64,000 nt of DNA from NCBI GenBank assembly GCA_009809945.1, contig WTPW01000976.1, positions 90,227 through 154,226 on the forward strand, in the 5' to 3' direction. Every line of letters starts with the position of its first letter. Positions within the stretch are counted from its first letter, which is position 1. The position numbers and the translations under genes were made by a program. Origin of the DNA: Gigaspora margarita (lineage: Eukaryota > Glomeromycota > Glomeromycetes > Diversisporales > Gigasporaceae). The notes below the pieces were generated by a model, which did not search any database, had not been told where the DNA came from, and saw only the letters and a program-made list of their open reading frames with translations. Shown here piece by piece: positions 24,598 to 37,097 of this stretch.

Positions 24598-24943
24598 TAC
24601 AGTCAGATCTCCATAAGTGCAACCTCCATAAATGCAATACCTCTCTAAATGCACATTTTTGTCTTGTCTGTAAGAAATTATTAGTGCTAAATGCACGTTC
24701 TATATTCTGTAAATGCACGTTCTTCCAAATAATTTTCTATATCATGCTACCTCCTTAAATGCACATAGCCAATCAAATTTTAGTATTTAAGATAGGTTAT
24801 ACAATTTTTGGTAGAAGTTATACAAACTTGATGATTTAATTCTTAAAGCTGCAATTTAATTGGCTCTCTCTAAATGCAATACCTCTCTAAATGCATATTG
24901 TAGGCTTGTCTGTACATGTTGCATTTATGGAGGTTTAACTATA
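24598..24943. mobile_element. Pogo/Tigger-like MITE, ATAAATGCAA-rich
   Basis: Left end TACAGTCAGATCTCCATAAG; right end GGAGGTTTAACTATA (inverse TATAGTTAAACCTCC). Internal repeats read 'ctccataaatgcaatacctc' and 'ctctctaaatgcacattttt'. It lies directly against the 5' monomers of the LINE. 24231-24597, between this and the previous element, is A/T-rich with nothing recognised. Confidence 0.72.
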
Positions 24944-24946
24944 CAT

Positions 24947-25557
24947 GCTTTGTCAAAAAGGTGCATTGGAAGAAGATCTTGGAGCCAGAACTGGTACAAG
25001 AAATAAGTACCAGTTTTTTATTTTATATTCTTGATGTTTTTCTTTTGTTCTTACTAATGTTTTGTTTCTTTTTTAGGTTTGTACTTCGCTATAAAAGGTG
25101 CAATAGAGATCTTGAAGCCAGAAATATAGTTTTAAAAACCAGGACCGTATACAAAAAAAAAAACATATAGTTAGCTTTTTCTTGTTTGTTCTTTTTGTCT
25201 TTTAGTATTATTCGTTTACTAACTTTATTTTTTTGTACCATGTTTCATTGATGTATTGAAATAGCATTAGAAATAGAGATTCGAAAACTAGAACCATATA
25301 CAAAAAAAATGTATAGCTTAGCTTTTTCTTGTTTGTTCTTTTTGTCTTTTAGTATTATTTGTTTATTAACCTTTTTTTTCTGTACCATGTTTCGTCAACA
25401 TATTGAAATAGTTCTAGAAGTAGAGATTCAAAAACTAGGACCATATAAAAAAAACATATAGCTTAGCTTTTTCTTGTTTGTTCTTTTTGTCTTTTGGTAT
25501 TATTCATTTACTAACCTTTTCTTTTCTGTACCATGTTTCATCAATGTATTGAAATGG
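24947..25557 (+). repeat. LINE 5' tandem monomers, about 145-bp unit
   Basis: Three clear units at about 25122-25265, 25266-25410 and 25411-25557 share 'gcttagctttttcttgtttg', 'ttctttttgtcttttagtat' and 'gtaccatgtttc(a/g)tcaa'. Two more divergent units precede them (the 'gaagatcttggagccagaac' and 'gagatcttgaagccagaaat' starts). Position and orientation suggest promoter monomers like those of some animal L1s. Confidence 0.72.
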
Positions 25558-26033
25558 CTTTAACTCTTTCTACTGATCCTTATTTTCAAATTTAGAGAAA
25601 ATAAAATCAAACAAGAATAGATCAACAAAGGCTAAAAGTTAATAGGAACAATAAGAATCTTTACTAAGTAAAGAAGAAGAAACCAAAAAATAACCTAGAG
25701 ATTACTAGAAGCAAAAGCAACAAAAAGCAACTCTAAAGCAAGAAAAATCAGTTAACAAGCGTTTCTTGAAAAAAACTTTTACAAAAGTAAAAAAATCGCA
25801 AAAACTCTGTACTGCAGATCAATTCTAGAATGCATAATTATACAGAAATTACAAATCAAAGATAAACAAACAAACAAACAATCAAATCAATGATAAATAA
25901 GCAATTAACACATGTTTATTTACACTAGTAGCAAGTTTAAAATAGTACAAATAACTCAGTACAGAGATTATCAATAAACTTCAACCAGATCCCAGATAGG
26001 AAAATCAAGTTTCTAAAAGGGGGCTGCCAAGCC

Positions 26034-27235
26034 TTGAGGCTTGGCGTTAGGGCAACAATAGAGTATTTAAATAAAAACTGTACAAGAGTGCAGGTTATAG
26101 ATTCAGAAATTGCAAAAGCAATCCAAACAATATTAGCAGAAGAGATATGCATTATTATGCAATTACTGAAAAACTATCCAAAAATCTTAGAAAAACAACT
26201 AAAGGAAATTCAGAAAAAGGACACAACCAAAAGTTCAGATGGAAAATCTGAAATGCAAAAAGACAAAAGAAAATCAATACTCTCATATTAACAGAATGCG
26301 TTACAGGAGATTATGGCATACAGAAACTAGAGAATAACTATATTAAAAAAAAAAAAAAAGAAGAGAGCAGAATAGTACTAATGGAAGTAGTAAGAGAAAA
26401 AGAAAAGAAGATTACAATTGAATATATAGTGATAGAAATAAACCCAATAAGTGAAGATACGAGAGGACATACCAGGTCAATAGTTACAAATGATAAGGAT
26501 AGAAATAGAAAAGAGAGAATAGAACTTGGAGAAACAAATACTCTATGGTAGTGTTGTACATTTTGGCTGTCCATAGCCTTTTTTGGCTTGTTCACGTCCA
26601 AAATTGTCCAACCATCCAAGATTGTCCAAAGCTTGTCCAGGCTTTAATAATTAATAAATCTATCTAAAAAATATATAACTATATATTTTTTTAGGTACAA
26701 ACATATTCCAGTTAAAATTAAAATAGGTTATCTTAATAAAATTTTAAGTAATTTTACTTTATTTAATTGTTTAAAATTGTCTAAAATTGTCCAAAACATT
26801 GTCCAAAGCTGTCCCATGACAACACTGCTCTATAGGGCCTTCTATTCAACTTCAACAATACCAAGTTAAGCTTCTAATGAAACGATATGACAAGGTGTCA
26901 AGTATTAATTGGATTTTTGATAGTTTTAAAAAAAGAGCAATAGTAAGGATAGCAATTAAAAATAAGAGAAGCAAACAGATACTAGATGACTTGTGGTCAC
27001 TTCCAATAGGCAGAAAACTTACAAGAATTATCCAAAGAGAGAACAAAGAAGAAATTCTAGTAAACAAAAGAAATCATAGATTAATTTTGAAGGGTATAAA
27101 CAGGAATATAGTAGAAGACCTACTATTCTGACAATTTAAACAAGTTAAAGCAAAATCAGTCTATATTCCAATCAATAGTAACTCAAACCCTAGGGGCTCA
27201 GCCTTTGTGTACTTCAAGATATGCTCAAAGTAATT
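26034..27235 (+). pseudogene. LINE ORF1 remnant with RRM-like motif
   Basis: Two frame segments (26034-26291 and 26877-27131) carry lysine-rich, helical sequence. The segment just downstream reads AKSVYIPINSNSNP followed by RGSAFVYFKI (about 27149-27225), which has the shape of RNP2 and RNP1 of an RNA-recognition motif. ORF1 proteins of several LINE clades bind RNA through such a domain. The region is interrupted by stops and by the hAT-like MITE at 26549-26827. Codon use is A-rich like the rest of the element. Confidence 0.6.
26549..26827. mobile_element. hAT-like MITE in LINE ORF1, GTCCAA-rich
   Basis: Starts TAGTGTTGTAC and ends GACAACACTG. 8-bp target duplication ctctatgg (26541-26548) / ctctatag (26828-26835), one mismatch. 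The interior repeats 'aaaattgtccaa' in both orientations. It inserted after the LINE. Confidence 0.85.
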
Positions 27236-27969
27236 AGTATAAAAATCAATTACGGCAACATGTTTTTCTTCTGAAGAGATATAACTAGGATAGAAAGATC
27301 AAATAAGCGAAGTTTTTCTACAGTAAAGTAGAATCAGAGAAACTTATCACCAGATTCTGACAAAGGAAAAAAAGCAGTAAATAGATTTTCAAAAAACTTT
27401 TCAAATCTAAATCAGAAAAGCACATTCAATGAGAAGAAGATAACACTCTCTTACAACAAAGAAAATAAATCGGGCAAACCTACGAAGTACAAAAACCATT
27501 ATAATGGAAACAGAAGAAAGGAGAATTATAACAGAGAAAAGTCAATGTATTTGAAAAGTCTAGACGAAAAGTTACAAATAATTCTTCAAAAACTAGATAA
27601 AATAGAAGCAAACAGATCAAAAGATAGGAATAAAAGTATATAGAAAGAGATAAAGGCCCCCAATCACTCCTAACAGTTGCAAAGAGCGAACTAAAGAACC
27701 AATTAGCAGTAAAGGATTGGCTGCCTCTAAAAAAAGCCATTTACAAAACATTTAGCCAAAACAAAAAGAAGAAGAAGAAATAAAGCGAGAAAAAGAAGAA
27801 AAAAGAGCGCATAGAAGCAAGAAAAAAAGGATAGTCCAAGCAAAAAAACCAGGAAGAGAATAAGAAAAATAGAGAAGAAACAGAAATGAAGCAATTAAAA
27901 AGAGTCACAAATGGCAGTGACTCAAAAGGTAAAGAAAAGACAAAGGAGTCTTTAGTAGAGTCGATAAAG

Positions 27970-28760
27970 AAAAATAATGTTTTAGGAATTAGAATAGCAT
28001 GCCACAATATAAATGAGCTAAAAAGTAATGGGCTCAAATTGGAAGCCTTAAGTGACTAGGCAAAGAGTAAACAGTTGGATGTAGTAGGAATTGCAGAAAC
28101 GAACATAACAGGAAAAGAAGGTTACTTTATATCAAAAGATCTAGAAGAATACAAAGCATATTGAACAGGAGCAGACCCAAAGAAGAAAAAAAAAACAGGG
28201 GTAGGACTCTTAATCTCCAAGAAATAGAAAAAACATTTAGGCCCAGTAGAAAGGTTTAGCAACTTTTCTATAATGGCAAGTTTCTTTTTCAAACAATTAG
28301 AATTAATTATCATGATGATATATCTTCTACCAAATGACAAGAACTATAAAAGAGAGGTTCAACAGGAGATAATAAGGAAGTACATGGGGAGAAGACAAAA
28401 CAGTAAATTTATATTCATAGGAGATTTTAACATAATAGTAGATGATAAAAAGACTACAGAAAAGCAAAAGGAAAAAATAAAGGCAAATTGCTTCTAATTG
28501 TGAACTGGTTTGGAAAACAAGGCTGTTATGATACATACAGAACATTAAATCCTCAAGGTACAGACCATACTTGGGTGCGAGGGAAGCTAAGTACAAGAAT
28601 TAACTATATTTGGATTACAGAAAACCTAGTGCTAGGTCTAAAAGAGGCAAAGATAGAAGACATGGCTTGTTTCATAGGAAGTGATTATAATGCCCTATTA
28701 GCAGAAGTAAAATTAGACTATCTAACAGTCAATTATAGTAGAGCTATAGCAAAGAAAAAA
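27970..28760 (+). pseudogene. LINE ORF2: APE-type endonuclease remnant
   Basis: Recognisable APE/DNase I-fold motifs in order: ACHNINELK (27997-28020), VVGIAETNI (about 28080), FIGDFNI (about 28418-28440), TRINYIWI (about 28590), and SDYNALLAEV (28680-28710). The last replaces the catalytic-type SDH histidine with tyrosine. Stops interrupt the frame several times. In the intact family this domain nicks the target DNA for target-primed reverse transcription. Confidence 0.8.
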
Positions 28761-30657
28761 GGTTATTCAAGAACAATATTTCTGTATGACAAAGCAAAAC
28801 AGTAAGACTGAGAAAAATATAGAGTAGAGCTATATAAAAGAATAACCAGAACAGGAGCAGTAAAAAAATAGTTAATAGATAACAAGCTGATGGTTGAAGA
28901 TGAAATAGAAGGTGCTCTAGATTCAATATGGGAGGCATTGGAAAAAAGCATTTTGGAAACAGTGATAAAGCATATTTCAAAAAAGAAGATATGCAAAACA
29001 AGAGCTACTAGAGATGGCAAAAAGAGGCCAAGACTAGACAAATTAATAGTAGAATTAGGTAGATGGATTAGAAAAGGTAAAGAAAAATAGAAAGTGATAT
29101 GACTAAAGAAGATAGAAAGGATTTTGGACTATTTAGAGAGAATATCAGGAAAAAGTTTTAGATCGAGTTAGAAAACATAGGTAGAAAATGGGAAGACAAG
29201 GACATAGAGGACTTGAGCAGATGGTGGAAGATTCTATTTAACAAGAATTCAGGCAGAATAGAAAAGAAAAAACTAAAGCAAATAGAATAGTATATTGAAA
29301 GATAATGCCAAATGATTGATGGAGAGCAAGAAAGAATGATAGCGAGCTTACTAGAAAAATCTTTTAATTATACTGTAGTAGACAAGCTACTAGAAAACCA
29401 AAATAATACCAGAGTGCTAATATGTAACCCAGAAAAAGTAAAAGAAAAAACAAAAGAGTTTTTTTAGAAACAGTTTAGAAAAAGGAGTTTTGATAGCAAT
29501 GCTCTTGGAGAAAAATAGGTGCAAGTCTATGCTCTATTAAAAAGAGTCCAAGAGAAATAGTTTGAAGCTTTAAACAAGGACATTTCTAAAGAAAAATGGA
29601 AAGAAATATTAAAAGATTTGAAAAGAAATATGGCTCCAGGGGGGTCTTAGACATAATGTATACCTTAATTAAAGCAGCAAACAATAAAACTCAAAAGGCT
29701 TTAGAAGTTTTGCAGGGCTCTGTATAAGTCTGGGCAGAATATCTCTAAGTAGAAGGTATCACAAATATACCCAATACCGAAAGATACAAATTGGGGTTAT
29801 GATTTAGGGAATGTAAGACCAATTGCACTACTGAAAACATTCCAAAAATGCACAACAAAAATTTACATGAAAAGGCTTTTGCAGATTATTCAGAAAAACA
29901 ACATTCTTCGAGGGTCTAATTTTGCGGGATTAACAGGAGGATCAACAGAAACCCCAGTATATATAATAAATGCATTAATGGAAGATGCAAAAGAAAACAA
30001 TAAAAAGCTTTGGCTAGTACTTCAAGACATGAAGAAAGCTTTTGACTCAGTGTCTTTAGTAGGATTAGATTTAGCACTAACAAGACTTAAGCCAAAAAAG
30101 CACAGGTTCTTTATAATAAATCTCTTTTACAAAAGAGAATCAAGAGTGATTATAGCAGTAGACTACATGGAAAGCTTTACCATAGAGGATGGCATCGAAC
30201 AGGGGGAATCGATTTCACCATTGGTCTGGCGAATATTTTATGATCTCTTTTTAAAGCGTATACAAAGCGATACTAGCTTGGGCTACAAAATAGCAGTAGA
30301 GGAACCTTACAATTTAAAGAGGGGTTTCTTAATGATGCTAAACCGGTTTGAAAATCTCTATTTATGACTCATCAGGTCAACCGTTTTTTTAGCTGGTTAC
30401 CTAAAACTAAAACTGGTTACCTGATTAAAGTGATCACCTGGTTATAATCAGATAACTGAATACCCGATTAAGCATAGCAATCTGATTGGCTAATAGGCTT
30501 CTATTAAAATGAACCCAAAGTAAAATATTTTGCAAAATATAATAGTATTAAATAATAAAAGATACATTTTTTAAATTTTATTAATTACAATAATCTATTA
30601 CTTTGAAGAATAGTCATTGCTACACATATAATTCGATTAAATTTAAAAAAAAATTAA

Positions 30658-30858
30658 TACAGTCGACCTCCCATAAGATCACCTCCCCTATAATCATATC
30701 ATATAAAAACCCCTCTCTGTATCACATTTTTGTTAAAGTTAATTTACTATTAAACATATAAAAAAATACCTCTATAAAAGCACAGTTACTTTAATAAGCA
30801 CATTTTAAAAAAAGTTCTTAAGTCAAAAAACATGTGATCTTATAGGAGGTTGACTGTA
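30658..30858. mobile_element. Pogo/Tigger-like MITE, TA duplication
   Basis: TACAGTCGACCTCCCATAAG and ATCAC at the left; GTGATCTTATAGGAGG and TTGACTGTA at the right, an almost exact inverse. Core length 197 bp. The CAGTCGACCTC end is close to the general Tigger/pogo end. It is nested in the composite element that is itself inside the LINE. Confidence 0.82.
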
Positions 30859-30963
30859 TCTTAAATTTTAAATAATGATCTATTAGATGCGTATATGAAG
30901 AGCTTTGTATCAAAACTAACTTTCTAACAATAAATAATAAGAAAAATAATAATTAAATTAATA

Positions 30964-31262
30964 TACCATAAATCACCGAAAATAAGCACTCTTTTTTGAA
31001 CAAAAATATTACACAAAGGTTGCTTATTTTCGAATTGTTGAATTTTTGAAAAATTAAAAAACGTACTAATAAAAGTTGTCCAAATAATACTAAATTTTTA
31101 CTATAGGTGTAATTTGATGCTCTGAACAACTTTACTTAATTGCACTTTTGAAGTTTACTTAGTAAAATTTAGACTTTTATATGTAGCAACTGTTAACGGA
31201 TTTTTTGAAATTTTGCAGGGGTGCTTATTTTCAGGGGTGCTTATTTTCGAGCATATACGGTA
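30964..31262. mobile_element. CCGTATATTCCC-family MITE, inverted copy
   Basis: TACC(A)TA...GAAAATAAGCAC on the left; GGTGCTTATTTTCG...TATACGGTA on the right. The interior carries 'cgtactaataaaagttgtcc' and 'tttagacttttatatgtagc' in the opposite orientation to the copies at 36779 and 55994. TA target duplication. Confidence 0.75.
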
Positions 31263-33488
31263 TATAAATAAATTAAAAAGAATAGCAAACAACTGCAGGT
31301 AAAATGTATGCGAAAATCAAACCTTTCTTTTAATAGTTTTGACAAGTTTTTCAGTTTTACTCTATTATATTTAAGATTACAAAAGTTAAATTCAGTTTTG
31401 ACTTTTATCAATATTAAAATTTATAGCTTTGTCTAACAAGTATAATCTATATGTACTATAATCTTGAGAACAAACTCAAATACTAGAGATCTAACTACAA
31501 AAAAAAAGCTATTTCTTTTGATTTAGAAGTTCTAATATATGTATAAGTAACAACTAAATTTAAAAAAATATTATATACTAACCCTCATGATTATTCCTCT
31601 GTTTTCGTAATTATTTTGACAATATATAAAGCGAAAGGTGTAGTTTCTGAATATATATTCGGTATCAACAATTTGTTTTCATTGCTACAATTCGTTTTAA
31701 GTCAGATGATATATGCAGGGTATATGTAAATAATTGACCAATCAGATTTAATGATCGCTATGCTACCCGATTATAGATCAACCCGAATATTAAATATATC
31801 TGTTAATAAACAGATAACCTATTTGTCAACGAGTGACCTGTTTATTAATGGGTGACCCATATATTATTTTAAACCGATTTGTCAAAAATATGACCCAGTT
31901 AGTAAATTTTTCAGATTGGGTAATCAGGTACACAGTTTTCTGGGTTAGAGATTGGAACCCTAGAACAGAAACAGAGTGTAGTAGCTTTCGCAGATAATAC
32001 AACTTGGATCGTTTCATCAAAGAAACAAATAGAAAGAACAATTCAAATTGTGAAAGAATTTTTCAAACTTAATGATATACAGATAAATACAAAAAAATCG
32101 AAACTGATAATTTGTAATACAAAGAAGGAAAAAGAAAAAAAATGCATTGTCTTAGGAGGCGAGACAGTAAAGGAAGAAGGTAATAATAAAATAACAAGAT
32201 TTCTAGGAATATGGCTTAATTGCAAACTCAAAGAATTGTTAGTTCAAGCAAAGACTAAAGAAATAATCAGGCCAACGGTGTAGCAATTAGATAAAAAAAG
32301 GATGATGCTAAGTCAAGTAGTATACATTAATAATATGTATATCCTTTCAAAGTTATGCTATATCCTCCAAGTAGTTAAGTTGTTAACAAAAGTAATAGAC
32401 CAGATTCATGTATCCTTTCTGTGATTAGCAAAAAACAAAGCAGAATTTCAAACAACAGAAAGCGGAGCAGTCATAAGCTACAAGAATATAGGAAATTGCA
32501 AACAGCTTAAAAATGAATTGGTTTTCAGACAAATAACAGGTTTATATCATAGATTAAATAAAAAAGGGGCAGTCGAAGGGGCAACAGAAATCCACATAAA
32601 ATAGGGGTATTTGGTAGCAGGCCTACTGAAAGAGAGTAGCCTCAAGAAGTACGACTCGAATATACCAAAAATCTGGAAACACAACTTGGCATATTTAACC
32701 TTTATAAGAATGAATAATTTACAATTGAGCTTTAGACCAGACCAAAGAGAATGGTGCCTAGTAGAAAAGAGAACAGAATTGCAAATATACTAGAAAAGAA
32801 ATTTACATTTGTATGTATGAAAATTCTTAAAGACCAAAACCTCTCCTACATACAACAACTCCTAGATATCTAGAGAAGGAGAATGCTAACATAAAGTCAG
32901 TTCAGATTAAGTAGAAACCAAGTATGTAAAGAACAAAAAGCAAAATAGTTTACATTGTTAGAGGAAAGAGTCCTAGAAGAAATGAGAAATAAAAGGTTAA
33001 AGAAATTTTCGCAACAGGCTCATCAAACAAGCTAGCTATAAAAATAAAACTTGACAAGGTAAAGGAAAATCAACGAAAAAAGGAATAGGTATTAGCTGCA
33101 AAAGAAGCCAACCAATGTGATATAAGATAAATAGTAGAGAAGAAATAAAGAAAAATCTGAACAGAACATTGGGTACAAGAATCACAAAGCATATTGGAAG
33201 AAACAATTGTGTGAAAATGTGTGAGTTGTAAGTATAATAAAAGTGAGCAAAACCAGGTACGCGAGGAGTGGACCCAAAGAAATGAAATAATAGGAGTTCT
33301 GCCTACCAAACTGCTTCCAAACGGTAAACAAAGATTAGATCTAAATCTAGGTACAGTTCTGAGATAGGAAAAAAAAAAAGTAATGGATGAAAATAAAAAG
33401 TTGTCCTTTCACAGAGATTGGAAGAGGTACAAGAGTTGTGAATAGAAATTATTAAAAATCAAAAGCTTAGTTTAGAATTAGAAGAATT

Positions 33489-33960
33489 ATGATTAGAAAT
33501 ATAAAAAAAAATAGGTTAAAAAATAGAGAAAATTTGATATTTTATACAGATAGCTTCCTGGTCAGAACATTAACAGAGAAGGAGGGAATTAATAGAATAG
33601 GAGCAAGTTGGGTTCAAGTAGGTTTAGATAAAGAGAAAATTTTAGATGCAGGCTATGTGAGTACTCAGGAATGGCCATCATTTACCAAACCAGAGCTTGT
33701 GGCAATTTGGTTAGCATTCTTAACAGTACCGGAGAGAGCTAAAGTTCAGATTAACACAGATAGCGAGGTTGCAATAAGCAATATAGATACTGGTAATGAG
33801 GATTACACAAGTAGGTTTTGGTTAAAACAAAAAAACCAAAACATAATATGAAGTATATATAAATTAATAAGATTGAAGGAGATACATCTTTCTTTAGTCA
33901 AAGTTAAGAGTCATAGCAGGATTTTATTGAATGAAATAGCAGACCACTTAGCTAAGTAAG
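33489..33960 (+). pseudogene. LINE ORF2: ribonuclease H remnant
   Basis: The segment reads LIFYTDSFLV (first catalytic Asp), then PSFTKPELVAIWLAFL (catalytic Glu), then VQINTDSEVAISNI (second Asp). After a stop, EIADHLAK (33936-33959) supplies the final Asp-type motif. An RNase H after the RT is known in some LINE clades (I, Tad and relatives). Spacing matches a complete domain, but the frame is broken. Confidence 0.82.
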
Positions 33961-34239
33961 GTTCGAAAATACTAGACCAACAAAGATATATAACTTCGTT
34001 ACCCCAGTTCAAAGTGTAGAGATATATTGAAAAGACAAAAAGATTGAACAACTAGTGTATGACTTTGTAAAAGTCCTAATAAATCTTAAAGTAGGTTTTG
34101 ATTAGTGCCTATCAGAATCAATTTTAAAAGAAGAACCACAAGAAAAAGGCTGGAATTCAAATGATCTCTTTTGTAGAATAGAATTAAAAGACAGAATGGG
34201 ATAAGATGTACTTCAACAAGGAAGAATAGGAGGCTAGAC

Positions 34240-34670
34240 GGTCTCTACAAATGCTTTTAAGAGAAATTACCAGCCTTAAAAATTCTAGCAAAATGGTACA
34301 AAGACTTCTACAAGGAAAATAAGTGTATAAGCTACAAGGACAAAAAAGAAAAAACCAAAACCACCTATCAGAATGTCCTAAATATGAAGCTCCTTGGTGT
34401 GATCTAGAAGAAACAGTAATTCAGGCTGCATGGATGGGCGTACCGCTATACTATGGCAAACAAGTAATATAGAACAGCTTAAAGTAGCATTTTGGGGCAA
34501 AACACAAGATAAGAAAATAAGTATAAGAAGGGGTTTGGTTAAAGGTCTAGTGAAAGAAAACACATATATGAAGGTCTTGAAAGTACTAGAAGAAAAGGTG
34601 AAGGAGGCTGTAGCCTTTTGTGATACAGCAAGCATTGTGGCCTGGAACATTTTTTATGAAGAAATCTGAA
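34240..34670 (+). pseudogene. LINE ORF2 C-terminal remnant
   Basis: After the RNase H the same strand continues with 'HLSECPKYEAPWCDLEE'-like sequence (about 34360-34410), where CPKYE recalls the C-terminal zinc-knuckle region of LINE ORF2 proteins. A further segment follows at 34430-34669 (GVPL..., LVKGLVKENTYMKVLKVLEE). The C-terminal fragment is helical; its function is unknown. Confidence 0.5.
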
Positions 34671-35130
34671 GAACAAGATGCGAAATCTTCATAGAGTAAG
34701 AGAAAAGTAATAGAATTGCTAGAAGGAACAAGACAAGAAAAAAAAAAAATTGAAAAGGTATAAAGAGAAAAACAAGGAAAAAAGATCATATCAAAAACAG
34801 AAATGGAAAAAACAAGACTTTGCCAGAAGTCAAAGGAAAAGAATACGGAAAAAAAGTGCAAACGAGATGACCTATGGGAGAATGTAGTAATAGTGTTAAT
34901 AATAAAAGGAGAAAGCCATATTGGTATGGCTTATAGGTGAGCTGGACACATTTTCTATATGAACTGAGGTTCAAATAGTGCAGCAAGTCACACCTGGGTA
35001 ACCAAAAAATAGCCAGTGATGTCAAACTTAGATATTAAGTAATTATTTGTATAGTTGCAAATAGTACAATTCTTTTAATAAAAAGTGATAGCGAGACTGT
35101 CTAAGTTTAAAAAAAAAATAATAATAATAA

Positions 35131-36778
35131 TAGATATTTAAAAAAATTTATTGATAATTTAATAATTTAAACAATAAGCTATTAAATTATCAAAAAATTT
35201 TTTAAATATCTTTTGTTTTTAAAAAGTTATAACAATTTAAAAATTTTTATAATTAAAGGTAATAGCTTTAGGTGAATTCTACTATATAATTTTTTTATAA
35301 AAATTTGTCTAAATTTTGATCTAGAGGTTCAAATTAAATAATTTTGGTACTTTTCGAATAGTTCTGAGAAGAGAATTCAAATAGTACCAAAATCATTTGA
35401 TTTGGATCACTATCAAGAGTTATTAACAAAATACTATTAATTATGAAAATAACTAATAATCACTATAAGTAATCATCATCTGTGATCTACAATGCAAAAT
35501 CAAAATAAACAATTTTTATTAAATAAAAATTAAATCTCTTTAATGTTAGGGTAAGGGTAAAGGTTAGAGGTTAGAATAGAGCTTTATATATAGTAAAATT
35601 TAGCAAAAAAAAATTTTTTTTTGCATAAAAAAAAGTAGTTATATAGACAAAATTTTAGATTAGAAGCAATTTTAGCAATTTTTAAAAATTTTTTGTTTTT
35701 GTTATACAAAAATTAATCTATATATTATACCTAATCCTGATTTCTAATTGGCAAATTAACTATAGATGATAATTACCTGTAGTGTAAATTAGTAATTTCC
35801 ATCTTTTTTTATAAAATTACTATATAATCAATAGTTTTTTGTAAATAACTTTTGATCTAGTAATCCAAATGAAATAATTTTGGTATCATTGGATTCGTCT
35901 TATAGAAACTAATTGAATGGTACCAAAATCATTCAGATTAGATTACTGTATCATAATATATCCAAGTTTTTGTAAAATTTTATATATAAACATATAGATT
36001 TTAAATTTTTTTTTTATATAGTCTAGAGGGATCAAGAGCTACTATATAAAGTATATAATATTATTTATAGATATCCTCTAATCATAAATAGTTGCTATAT
36101 AAAAAAGTTACAATTTTAATATTAAAAAACTTTTATACAATAGGTAAAGTTGTTTAGAAGAATAAAATATATTTATTTTAAAATTTTTATACAAATTACA
36201 GTCAAAATCATAAGTAGTTTTCTTTTTGTAACTTTTTAAATTAAAAAGCTATGATTTTAAAACTTTTACAGTTAATAATATACAAGAAATGCTGATTACT
36301 GATTTTTTTTTATAATTTTCTCAACAACTATCTCATTAAATTAGCCCAAATTTTCTGTCATAGCTATAAAAATGATTGAACTTTAATATACTAGATATTT
36401 AGAATTTTTGAATACAATTCTGATTTTTTATTGATTTTTAAAAATAGAGTACATGTTGATCATTTTTCATATGATTTTAGTATTACAACATAATTTTGGC
36501 AAAAAATAAAAATATGCTACTAATAAAACTTTTTATTGCTGCAATTAATTTTTATTAAATTTTTATAGTAAATAAATTTAAATATATTCTTTATAGTAGT
36601 AAAAATTATAATATATAAACTATTTAAAAAAAATGTACTTGTATATATTGTAAAGTTTTCTGAGTAACTCCAAATTCTTTGTAGTTATACAAAAATTACT
36701 AATTTTATTTGGTTATATCATATGATTATCATATGACAAAAATAATATCTAATTTTTAAATATGTATATCTCAACGAA
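35131..36778. repeat. Repeat-dense AT-rich region; direct repeat 35809-36062
   Basis: The segment 35809-36062 ('ataaaattactatataatca', 'gtaataca'-like, 'gatctagtaatccaa', 'caagagctactatata') is repeated in the same orientation at 43562-43824. Inside it, 'aataattttggtatcattgg' folds on 'aatggtaccaaaatcatt'. 35545-35572 has 'gttagggtaagggtaaaggt', a telomere-like tract. 36080-36200 is family F. No gene. Confidence 0.6.
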
Positions 36779-37097
36779 TACCGTATATTCCCAAAAATAA
36801 GCTACTCCGAAAATAAGCAACCCCCTGATTTTTTTCAAAAATCTCAAAAAACGCGTTAGTAGTTGCTACATATAAAAGTCTAAATTTTACTAAATAAACC
36901 TCAAAAGTCCATTAAGTAAACTTGTTCAGGACACAAAAATACACTTACAGTAAAAATTTTATAGCATTTGGATAACTTTTTATTAGTACGTTTTTCAATT
37001 TTTCAAAAAATTTAACAATTCGAAAATAAGCAACCTCCCGTTTTTTTGTGTAATTTTTGCCCCAAAAAAGGTTGCTTATTTTCGGGAATATATGGTA
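36779..37097. mobile_element. CCGTATATTCCC-family MITE, 319 bp
   Basis: TACCGTATATTCCC(A)AAAATAAGC on the left; inverse GCTTATTTTCGGGAATATATGGTA on the right, with TA duplication. The interior 'gcgttagtagttgctacata' to 'ggataactttttattagtac' is nearly the same as the copy at 55994-56314; by eye roughly 94% of positions agree. Confidence 0.88.

Larger units (their letters stand above)
30341..31965. mobile_element. Composite foldback element inserted in the LINE reverse transcriptase
   Basis: Imperfect inverted ends: 'acccgattaagcatagcaat' with 'ctgattgg' on the left corresponds to the inverse of 'ccaatcagatttaatgatcg' and 'ctatgctacccgattat' on the right. Outside these lie ACCTG/GGTTAC-type repeats. 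The outermost ends are diverged and I could not assign a target duplication. Two later MITEs sit inside it (30658-30858 and 30964-31262). Confidence 0.62.
29630..32500 (+). pseudogene. LINE ORF2: reverse transcriptase remnant, split by an insertion
   Basis: The longest open segment (29867-30367) holds the fingers/palm part: LVLQDMKKAFDSV (motif A), NLFYKRESRVI, and GIEQGESISPLVWRIFYD (motif B). The catalytic motif C appears only after 1.6 kb of inserted DNA, as VVAFADNTTWI (31978-32010), an asparagine where the second aspartate of FADD is expected. It is followed by FFKLNDIQINTKKSKLI (32050-32105), the usual motif D/E area. The gene is split by the composite element at 30341-31965 and carries several stops. 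Confidence 0.85.
24944..35130 (+). mobile_element. Decayed non-LTR retrotransposon (LINE) with APE, RT and RNase H
   Basis: In order: 5' tandem monomers (24947-25557); an ORF1-like region ending in an RRM-type motif (26034-27235); an APE endonuclease (27970-28760); a reverse transcriptase (about 29630-30340, then 31965-32500); a ribonuclease H (33520-33960); a C-terminal region to about 34670; and an AATAATAATAAT tail near 35110-35127. The lineage is judged from RT motifs KKAFDSV, QGESISPLVWRIFYD and FADN, which resemble LINEs I associate with arbuscular mycorrhizal fungi. Numerous stops and frame changes and three nested DNA elements (26549-26827 and the composite 30341-31965) show it is long dead. 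Confidence 0.85.

Noticed and set aside
26338-29041. Minus-strand frames rich in F, L and S
   Set aside because: They are antisense shadows of the A-rich LINE coding strand.
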